A stretch of DNA of 64,000 bases from Anniella stebbinsi. Its lineage: Eukaryota; Chordata; Lepidosauria; Squamata; Anniellidae. Location: the NCBI GenBank assembly GCA_029215795.1, contig JARDYH010000001.1, positions 295,932,654 through 295,996,653 of the forward strand, read 5' to 3'. Position 1 is the first letter of the stretch. Each line of letters opens with the position of its first letter. Shown here one piece after another: positions 1 to 10,200 of the stretch. The notes under the pieces are model-generated. The model was not told the origin of the DNA. It saw nothing but the letters and a program-made list of their open reading frames with translations, and did no database searches. The position numbers were made by a program, and so were the translations under genes.

Positions 1-1127
1 TATATGTGTGTTATTTTGTTCAAGCACAGAGAACAGGCCTTAGAAAGAACTAGCCGATTGCTCACTAACAGCACAATCCTAGGAACAGTTACCTGGGAGT
101 AAGCCCTATTGAACACAGACTTATTTCTGAGAAATCATGCACAGGTCTGCACAGATAGTGAACAATTGGGGAGGTAGTACATTTCCTCACCTGTTTCATC
201 TTGGTCAATCCCCTAAAGGCTGCCACATCCTCAGAAGAGAAAGACTATTATATTTAAATATATACTGGACTGTATTTTTAAAAGCGTTGTATACTACTTT
301 GAGGGCTCTATTTTTGTGAAATTTGGTGTCACCATTGACTGACTGAATTGAACGACATCAATACACGTATAGAGCACATGGTGTTATGCTTGTAGTCAAA
401 CCAACAACCAACCCTAGTGCCATTAACTACCACCTTTAAAAAAAAATCAGAACAAAAACACTTCCAAACTTCAAGAAATGCTGCCCTGACTTTTTTTGTA
501 ATAACCAAAATAGCTAATTGGCAGAATGGATCATAGACGGGAAAACATAAAAGGCAGCATATGCTACCTACGATCAAAGCGCAAGGGTCACTTTTGTCTG
601 TGTCAAACATCAGTGCAAGGTCTTATACAAGGGAGACATTTTCATATATATTTTAATAGTCTGGGTTGGGTTACTCCTAAGTGTAGAGTCTTTGATATAA
701 TTAAATCTTTACCTTAAAAGCTACCGCCTGGAAAAAGACACTCCACACTTGGCATTGTGTATATTTAATTTGGTAGCACTGAGAACAATAGGTGTAGACA
801 TAAAAGAGTTTATGGATCTTAAATTTCAGAAAACCTTGCAAATTGAGATTAATCTAATCTCTTTTGTGTAAATCAAATCCCATATAAAGGAATCGACACC
901 TTTTCTATGCAAGTGTATAATATTTGGGTGCAGGTGGATTTGTAGCTAATTTATCTTCATTCCTCCAAAAGTAGGCACCATCCAGCTGGACTGAAATGAA
1001 TGCAGCAATTTATTTATTTTTACATAAACAAGCATTGGTTCTTAACAATGTAAGCTAACTTTAGAAGCAGAGGTTTGGTGATCTCGCGTAATTTGACTAG
1101 AAAATAGGGACACAGAAAGTTGGCTTA
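1..1127. other. AT-rich intergenic or LTO1-downstream DNA
   Basis: No exon recognised. The frame at 137-319 has no family features. This part may hold the missing last exon of LTO1, but a search by eye for its SLLN/GLSF ending failed. Confidence 0.4.
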
Positions 1128-1312
1128 TATTAATTCAGACCATTGGTCTGTTTAGCCCCATGTTGTCAACACTGACTGGCAGCAGCTCTCCAGGTTTTCA
1201 GGCAGGGATTTTTCCAGCCCTGCTTGGAGATGCTGGGGATTGAAGCTGGAACCCTCTGCATATGAAGTAGGTGTTCTGCCACTGACCTATATATACTCTT
1301 CAAAGGCATCCA
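1128..1312 (-). mobile_element. tRNA-derived SINE, minus strand
   Basis: The reverse complement carries a decayed tRNA-like head (GGTCAGTGGCAGAACACC, GGTTCCAGCTTCAATCCC) and the shared tail (CCTGGAGAGCTGCTGCCAGT, CAGACCAATGGTCTG), matching 44232-44432. Confidence 0.75.
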
Positions 1313-2211
1313 AGCTGCAAATGATTGTGTTCCATCCAACATTATGAACCAACATCTATCTACACAGTAAGAGCTCCCCTCTCTTTCGGATCAGATCTGG
1401 AGCGGTGCACAGGGGGATGGGGGAATCCAATTCACCGGCAGTTAGACTCAGTTGCATAAAACACGATCTGCGCATTGATTAATTCTACAACTTCAACCAC
1501 AATATTGATTTTAAACTGATATCCTCCCTCCTCCTCTTATAATAGTCTTCACAGAATAAGGCGTGCCTCTAGGGAACGGGTGGATTGCCAGGAAAAAGGA
1601 TACAATCCCTTCCAGGCTTTCCCACTGTTGAGTTCCAACCTACTGTCTTTCTTCCCCTATTCAATGCAATACAAGTTGACAAGGAGGCAGAGAAGTCCTG
1701 GTATCACCCAATTCTTAAAAAACACACAAAGGAACTATACTACTATTAAGGAACAGTTCAGTGTTAAGATTACTTTATTATACCAAATAGGCATTGGTTT
1801 GTGTGCGTATTTCGGATTATAAGAACTGAAGTTATTTAAGCAAGGCACATTTTATTTTTTATTCTTTGACCTTTCAAAAGTGCCTAAAATATTCCTAAGG
1901 GCTGTATGTATATTAAAAGATAAGACAGTCCCATCCCATAGGCTTAGAATCTAAAAGACATGATACAAATGGGAAAGGGAATGGAGAGGGGAAGAGAAAA
2001 GCTAGCTCTTGAGTGGCAGCTCCTTCTCTGGCTGATGGCTGGGGTCAGGTTGGTCTCCCCCTTGCCTTGATGTACTTCTTGGGAACAGGGGGCTCAGATT
2101 CTCAGTGGCCCTTGGTTTCCTGGCCGATGGATGAAGCCAGAGTGTGCTGCCCTTCAGCTCTCCGGTGCCAAGGCAACTGCCAGTCATATTTTAGAATAGG
2201 GGTGGGCCAAA

Positions 2212-2326
2212 AGTAGATCTCCAGATGTTTTAGACATCACAAATCCCAGCATTCCTGACCATTGGCCATCAGGGCAAGGGCTTCTGGGAGCTGAAGTCCT
2301 AAACATCTGGAGATCTACCTTCTGCT
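2212..2326. repeat. Palindromic element, AGTAGATCTCCAGATGTTT family
   Basis: GTAGATCTCCAGATGTTTTA against TAAACATCTGGAGATCTAC: near-perfect arms around a GACCATTGGCCATC centre. Confidence 0.85.
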
Positions 2327-3282
2327 CTTCTGCCCCTGCATCACCCAAAAACCCTCTCTGTAGAGTCCAGTAGGACCTCTGCAATGGCATGGATGGTGCA
2401 AATCTGGATCCAAGCTTTCGATTGTGGATTGGCAATACCATTTCTAAACTGATTTTGTAATTTTCACTAAACTGGGGGCATAGCTAAGGATTCTTCCTGC
2501 CCTTACTCCAGATTTTTTTTTGTCATTGCGTTCTTGCATTTGTTTATTTTAGCAACTTTTTTCTTTTCCAACAGTAAAAAATGAATAAAGAAATAGATTA
2601 AAATAATTTTCATGTATTTTCAGTTTTCAGATTGCCATAGGAGTCAATTAGAAGAAAACATTATTTTTAGTACGAAAGAACAAGATATTCAGAAACGATG
2701 GCTACAATATCAGACATGGGGCATGATACAAAGCATGCTGCAGATGGGATCATCTCATGTAGTAGCATGTTCAAGTTTCATGATCAGCTTAACAGATATT
2801 ATTAACAAATAAAGTTATAGATGAAGCTTTAGTAATGCTTACAACTGAACATCCACAATGGAATTTAGGAAACCCGAATGAAGACTACTGAACACCAAAA
2901 CAAGCATATGGGAGAAGAGAATGTTATATCAGCAATAAACTGCATCTCACTAAAATTCAAGACAAACTGGATGTCCCTGTATTGTCCCTAATTTCACAAT
3001 ACAATCAAGCTATCAAAACATGAAAGTTAACATGAAATAAAATAGGTCACTATAAGGAAAGCTGATTTCAGTTTTCTGTGTTCCATAAGCGGTTTCACTA
3101 AGCAATATCTCATTCAATTTTAAGACGAGCGGGCTCGGTCTTTTAAAAAATGATGACCTATTCCTTTGGAATTTCCAATGGAACACAAAAGCAGTTTTAC
3201 ATCAGTTGCTAGTTACGTTTCCCACCAGGGGGCCCTAAACCTGCTGTTTTCTCATTTGAATTTCTTCAGTAGTTTCAACTAC

Positions 3283-3405
3283 CCTTCTCCAACCTGGTGC
3301 CCTCCAGATATTTTGGACAACAAGAATTCTTGACCATGCTGGCTGGGCTGATGGCAGCTCAAATCCAGAACAACTGAAAAGCACCAGGTTGGGGAAGACT
3401 GGTCT
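3283..3405. repeat. Palindromic element, CCCTCCAGATGTTTTGGA family
   Basis: CCAACCTGGTGCCCTCCAGA at the left and GAAAAGCACCAGGTTGGGGA at the right. A family widespread in this window. Confidence 0.75.
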
Positions 3406-4328
3406 AAACACAAAGAGTACAATCCCGCCTGCGTGGGTAGAGCACCTGTACTCAGAGAGCCAATAGGGATCCTGTTTCCCCCTCTCCCAGCATGCCTGTA
3501 CACAGGCAGCACACCAGGCAGTCTGAGGAATGGGAGGTTGCTGTTGACGCACACAGCCTACAGATCCCTATGCATCCTCCACTTGGTTTGACAACGAAAG
3601 GCCCATACCCAAGCAGAATGAGCTAGTTACAACACAATGTTGTGCACAGAGCGGCAAAGCCAAAGTAAACAAGCATCTGGAACTTTACTAATGGAGGGAG
3701 TGAAGAAACTACGCTAAGTGGAGACATGCTGGGAACAAATATGGCTAGAAAGGCAGGAGTGGGACTCCACAGGACTGGGAACCTCAAGGGATGCTAGAAA
3801 ATGCTGGTTTCAAAAAAGCTTCAAAGCCGCTCCTTGGACTGCACAGGCATGCTGCCGTCATGTTGCCTTGTACTGCTGACAGCCAAGAGACAAAACGCCC
3901 CTGGATCCGATCAAACCTGGGAATTAAGCTTGCCACTTTCTTTCCCTTGACTAGGAGCCAAAGGGTGGTGGGGAGGGAGGTGGATTTCAAGCCAGATTCA
4001 TTTCCCTCACTGAAAAGATCCTTTCAACCAGATTGTGGAACCTATGGCACTCTAGATGTAGGTGAACTGCTACCTCCATCATCCCTCAGCACTGGGGCTA
4101 ATGAGAATTAGAGTTCAACAATAACAGGGGGCCAACAAGTTCCCCAGGGCTGCTTTAAACTGGGGTGGGGGGTACAGACAGGCTCTGGAAGGCATGGCTC
4201 CCAAAGCTACTTACCCCCATCACCTGGGACATTTCCGTACAGTTCCCCTCTTGTAATATTTTATTTCTAAAAATTAGATTTTAAGAAAATTTATTACAAC
4301 CATCTCAGTACTGACAATATATAGGTTG

Positions 4329-4329
4329 C

Positions 4330-4362
<33 letters not shown>

Positions 4363-4363
4363 T
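4329..4363. repeat. (ATG)n microsatellite
   Basis: About eleven ATG units in a row. Confidence 0.95.
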
Positions 4364-5139
4364 AGTATTGTTAAAAGGAAAGCTGTTGACTTGGAACTAG
4401 GAATTTAAGGAGTGCCTAGAGGTCAGATGCCTATAGGAAAAAGTTGTTCAAATATATACATGGATAACATCTGCGTTATACAGTTTACTGTGTTTGTTGC
4501 ACTAATATAGTGAAATATATCTTGTCATGGATTTCCAACAGAATGTCAAGTTGAGGAATGAAATCCATTTCAAAGCTTCTAAAATCACTCTGAAGTTGCC
4601 TATTTAACATAAATGGTGCTGGTAGATAAATATAAGCCATTCTAAGATAATTTCCAACATTTAATTGATGTAGAACATTTAACTGAACAGTACTTTCATC
4701 AACAGGAATCGGCATGGAGCCACTGCCTTCTTAAGCCAGGGGATTGTGTCCAATATTAATCCTACTTAGAGTAGACACGCTGAAATGAATAAGACTTGAG
4801 TTAGTCTTGAATTCTATTCATTCTGATGGGTCTACCCTAGGTAGGTAGGACTAACACTGCACTCAACTCAGAGTGTGCAAACTAAACTGAGACTAACATA
4901 AAATTTAACTAGCAAAACCCTAATTTATTGACTTTATCTCTGTAGGGAGGTTAGTGCTCCTCTGGTGGGGAGGGGCAGGTGCACCTCTTTCAGCCGAAGT
5001 TTATCCTCCCCAGATTCTTCAGATCCTGTTGAAACTGTCGTCTTCTTTGCTCATGTTGCTTTCAGAATGCAAGTGCAGATCCCTCCGAACCAAGTCTAGA
5101 ATCAGATGGAATATGCAGCAATGAACACACCTAAAAGAA

Positions 5140-5550
5140 AGGCAGAAATCACAAACGTTGATTTGTATGACATTTATACAACCGTTATACAACGTTCATA
5201 TGACAACCGTTACCCAGAGGTTCTTCTGCCGTTCCCAGACTGTGGAATGACCTGCCGGAGGAGACTCATCAACTTAACAGTCTTTCAGAAATTAAGAAAG
5301 CTATAAAGACTAGGCTCTTCCAGCAGGCATATCCAGTGGAATTTTAGAATATTTTAGGATGTTTTTACGATGTTTTATTGCTATTTTAATAATGTGCACC
5401 ATGTTTTTAATCATTTATGTATTTTATCATATTTTATATTTACTGCTGTTCCCCGACTCGAACCAAACAGAGAAGCGGGTAAGAAATAAAGTTATTATTA
5501 TTATTATTAGTAAGAAATTATTACTATTATTATTATATTGCAGATCAAAT
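5140..5550 (+). mobile_element. LINE 3' end with (TTA)n tail
   Basis: CCCAGACTGTGGAATGACCT, then CTATAAAGACTAGGCTCTTC resembles the LWNDLP and KTFLF end of L2-type LINEs. The AT-rich 3' part ends in a TTA microsatellite at 5491-5545. Confidence 0.65.
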
Positions 5551-5633
5551 TACATTACCATGACATCGTTATTCCATTCAAATGGTACCCAATGAATACA
5601 CTTTTTGTTACAATGTTAAAATTGGGTACAGAC

Positions 5634-5751
5634 CTGTTTAAATCGTCCTCTGATGTTCTCCAGGTCTTCCTGAAGTTTGTCGTAGACTGATTCCTCACGA
5701 GGAAATTTCTGAATCATCTCTATTAAACACTCTAATACTTTTATCTTTTTC
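5634..5751 (-). CDS. LTO1: LTO1 exon 4
   Basis: 118 bases between TTTTTCAG and GTCTGT. Encodes KVLECLIEMIQKFPREES, then YDKLQEDLENIRGRFKQ, strongly matching the C-terminal helical part of LTO1. Ends in phase 0, so the missing exon should begin with a whole codon. Confidence 0.92.
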
Positions 5752-7226
5752 CTGAAAAACGTCACATGCAAAATAATACATGGATTTAAATCAGGAATTA
5801 AGAGTCTGGCCCACCGAATATTTAGTAGGCATTTTTGAAGTTTTGAAATAAAGGCTTCGTATAATTTCAGAATCGTTCAGACATGGGAGCCAGCTCACAA
5901 AACTAAGGCTACATTCACTAATAAATCATCCTCATTATTACCACCACTTCCAGAATTTTGGCCCAATTTATTGTAGCATGGGAACCCTTAACGTTGTAGC
6001 ATCAATAAAAAATGCAATGGATAATGTCACCCATATCACTACTGCCCCTGCCCTGAGGGACTGAAACACAGGGACCGTGCCATTCATAGATGCAGCCATG
6101 ACACAGTAGAAACATATAGGGATGATCTGTCAGAAAATCTACTACCCTGAATAGCCAGTTTTCTACGGACTTTTGATTATCCCCAATTATCTGGGACTGT
6201 CACATTTGCTGATTAATCCACCCGCTTAATCAATTAAAAACTGTGCAATTAAAATATCTGGGCCAATTAATCAGGCACCCTTGCTATGTCATCCTCAGAA
6301 CCAACTTTCAAGGACTTTCAACATTTAGTGGACTCTCCACACCTAGGCCAGGTGTCTGTCAGGTCCAGAGCAGGCCGTAACCATTCTTGTGCTCCTTTTA
6401 ACCCCCATTCCTGCCCATTCACTCCTTCCTCCAAGTATCCCCGCCCCCCACCAGGAAATGGGACGCCCTTGCAATGACTTGAATCTAAACATGCAGTCCA
6501 GAGTCTTTTGGAAATGACAGCCTAGAAATATTACATGGGCGCAGTTCCCATTTCTTCTTCCAATAGAGTGACAGAGTTATGATTTGGCAGACGGTGGGGG
6601 TAGGCCTTGCTCTTGCGGGTGGGGTGAGAATGAAAATGCCAGTATCTGGACAGAGGGAGTAGATCTGGTGTTTTCAGCCTTGTGCAGCTGGGTGCATGAG
6701 AACACAGCTATCTTTTGAGTGCTGCTGTGGTCTCCTTGCCATTAGGCTGACAGCACCTTTTACGTCCCTGCTCTGCTCAAGCAGGCCCTTGCACAGTAAT
6801 AGGCAAAGAAAAGAAACGTGGATTTCTCAGAGGCATATGGCTGGTCCCTGCTGGGTGGTTATTTATTATTATTTGCAGTAGTAGTAGATTTGGATAAGTC
6901 TTGGTTCATACACATAGGGCTGCATCCATAAACAGAAGACTTTTGGCACTGTGAACTGTTCTGCAAGAACCAGTGAAGGCACTGTGTGATGTTGCCCAAG
7001 AGATGGTATAATGCCTTCCAAAAACAGAAGCCTGCATCTGGACTTCAGTTCTCTTTTTGCATGTTAAGATTCTTGTGCTAAGCCAGAAAAAGCCCTTCTA
7101 TACATGGAATAGTCGTCCACTCATGGAAGGGCACCTCTGGATCCAACCCATGCAAATGTATGCATATTTAAACAACTGATTTTAAAATCTGTATATATAT
7201 TTAAAGCCATGAAATTTTAACTCTAA

Positions 7227-7270
<44 letters not shown>

Positions 7271-10200
7271 GTCTATAACAATTTATAAGCTGGATGCGAT
7301 ACTTGTCGTCATTTGTTTCATTTTTGGAGTTCTGTGCTTGTGCGCATCGCACCAGCTTTGATGATAATCAACTAAGATTTCTCAAATCGAGTGGCAGCCC
7401 TAGAAATCTCCCATTATATATAAGGGAATAGAGAATAACAGACTATACTAAGAAAAATGTTCGAGTAATTCCATGAGCAAATGGAATATGAATGAAAATG
7501 CTCCAGACACATATCCTATACCGCAGGGTGGACAACTTGTGGCCCTCCAGACGTTTTGGCCTACAACTTCCATTCGCCCTAGCTAAAGGTGAAGGATGAC
7601 GGATATTGTAGGCCAAATCATGTGGAAAACCATAAGCTGCCCATCTCTCCTTTATCTGAATATGGGGCTACGCTGACTCAGAAAGACCAATTTCATAGAA
7701 AATTAAAAATACTCCTGAAAGCACAGATTTTCATCATCAGATCTTTATCAACAGCACTATCCTATATCTGTCTACTCAGAAGTAAGTAGGTATAGGATTG
7801 CAGCCTATGTCACTTGTCTCATGGCCACGACATCTGGCCTACTTTTTAAAAACTTTTCTGTTCTTCTCCCATCCCCTAGTATTTAATCACCTAACCTGAG
7901 AAAGAGGCCTAAAGAACTCGAAAGCTTGCAGAATCTTTTGTGGTATTTGGTTAATTCTAATAAAGGCATTGTCCAACGCAGGATCTTGGATTTATTTTTC
8001 TCTCATGGACTAGCACATCTTTGGTGGGGTTGTTGTTTTTTTAATGTAGTTTAGATCATGTATGCTTGCATTGGGCAAGATAAATGTCCATTACTGTACC
8101 TGAAGTCAAAGGATTGCAATGTATTTTTATTGGGGGAGGGTTTCCTCCCCAGAGCACAAGCTAGCAAGAGGAGGTTATGCAATTGCAACTTACAGTAAAT
8201 ACCCCTATTTAGCAATTTTCCACTTGGGAGAACGGAGAGGTATCCATATGCCAGGCAATGAGCCCAGAAATGTTCTTCTATGAAAAAGCACTGATCTTAT
8301 TCTACACATGACCTCATCTCTCAGTGTCTAGCAGTGGATTCCTGCCAATTTAGAATCGCCTCTCTATCTGAAGGAGAAATGGAAACTGCATCCACATGAT
8401 ATTCACTGGCAAGCCATTTCCAAAGCATTCATTACATGCTGTAGTGGTTCAGCCAGAAGAGCAACAAAGCCGTGTGGGGAAGAGAGAGAGGGAGAGAGAT
8501 TAACTTGGACCTGCTTGTTTAAGAAGGTAAAGCCATCTATAGAAGTTTCAGAAAACTTCTGAGTGGCCGAATACCATGCTTGAGCATTCCTAAATATTCA
8601 GGAAGCTCAGCGATTCTGCATCATGTTTCTGAATGCGATGATATGTATAATGTAGCTGGAACATCACCAAAATGACATCATTGACGATACTGAGCTAGCA
8701 CATCTGCTGGTATGATCACCTCTCAGCTTGATATGATAATGCAGTAATGTTGGCAAGCAATGCTGTCGCTGCCCGCCCCCCCCCCCCCCGATACTTTACT
8801 GTATATCTCAGAATGACATTGTCTACCTCTTTACCTTTTCTGCCTCACTGCACAAGTTTTACCTTTTTGCTCCAAGGAGAAACATCCAGTTCTAAGAAAC
8901 AAACTGGAACAATCCCATGAAAAGCCAGGCAATGGGTCTCTTCCAGTGTTTCCTTCTTCCACAAGAAACATTCTGAGTTGAGTTCTGCTCAGAACGCTCC
9001 CCAAGTGGAAAGGGGCAGAGAGGAAGCAAGTTTGCCGATTTCTCCCTCCCTCTGGTCCAGAGTGTCGTCCAACCCTCTGGAGCAAGTTTTCACAGGCATA
9101 GGAGGTTGTAAAGGGGGCGGGGAGATGGCGGATGACAAAAATAAACTCCTCTCAAATTCCACTGCTGGGATTCCTCCAATAGATCACAAGATGTCTGTCC
9201 ATGGAGGGAAAGTCTGGATCCACCCATTTGGTAAACACTGGCTTTCTTTTCAAAGCCTACCTGTGTTTTTCATCTGAGCCATTATGAAGCAGCCTCTGCC
9301 ATGTCACTGCAAAACCAAGGTATGATCCAATCTATAAATTGGAAAATAGATCATTTATTGCTTTGTTATTTTTATGCCAATGGGATTATTTCTCCTTAGG
9401 GAATTTAAATGATGAATTTAAAAAATGCAAAAGGAAGTAGTCACAGAAGATTACTTAAAAGCACAGTCTCAGAAACTCAACTCAATTTAAATGAACCGGT
9501 TTAAACAATTAGACTGTTTTGGCAATATAATATCAACACAGAACTTGGATATGTCCAGTTACAGTATTGTTCAAGCAGTGAAATTCAATTTATGGATTAA
9601 TATTCACTTAGGTCTCAAAAATAAATTGTCATGTCACTTCTTTGGATGAGAATGCCAATTTCAGTTTTAACACCTACTTCTAAGCCAATGCTGGCACCCT
9701 GCTGCAATCCGTATTGCCTCCCTTCAATGACACCAGCATGAATTCCTTCAGCATAACCTTCTTGATAGCCTTCACCATGAAATCTGTAGAAAGGTACATT
9801 TGGAAAGATGTTAGTCTAATGCAGCAAAAAAGTGCTCCTGCACACACCCGAGAGGCGAACAGCCCAATCCTACATGGGTTAACTTTAAAGGAAGTCCCAC
9901 TGAGTACCAACCAGCTTCATAGGAGGTTAAGCAACTTAACTGTGTGCAGAATTTCATTCAATTTCAAACCCACAGTGAAGCAGGAACACTTTTAACAATT
10001 ACCTATACTCTGAAAGGACTTGCCCCTGTGGCATAGAGATGGTTGAACTTCTGCCACACTTATATTCTGAACACCGTTGTGGCAAAAATACTTGAGGAGG
10101 AAGCTGCCAGATCCTTCTTTAAAAAAAAAAGGAATTCTTAAAATTCAAGACTTGATGAGATAAGATGTACATCCTATCTTATCAAATCTTGATTTTTAAA

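Larger units (their letters stand above)
1313..5633. other. Probable LTO1 intron 4 or 3' flank with scattered repeats
   Basis: Holds palindromic elements at 2212 and 3283, a LINE end at 5140 and an ATG microsatellite. An open stretch at 2612-2812 (66 residues, and a matching AATGAAGACTACTGAACACC tail to 2960) looks like a decayed processed copy of something, but I do not recognise it. No other gene seen. Confidence 0.4.
5752..9260 (-). other. LTO1 intron 3
   Basis: Contains a decayed palindromic element (7526), a TA microsatellite and a poly-C run at 8776-8790. The frames at 8831-9085 and 8978-9277 partly overlap exon 3 in other frames and are not genes. Confidence 0.6.

Noticed and set aside
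690..740. Possible LTO1 last exon ending GGSF and stop on the minus strand
   Set aside because: The residues before it (MPSVECLFP) do not match the expected SLLNVQ-DF block and there is no good acceptor.
2820..2870. Possible LTO1 last exon with a DVQL-like word
   Set aside because: The frame stops at once and the surrounding residues do not match.
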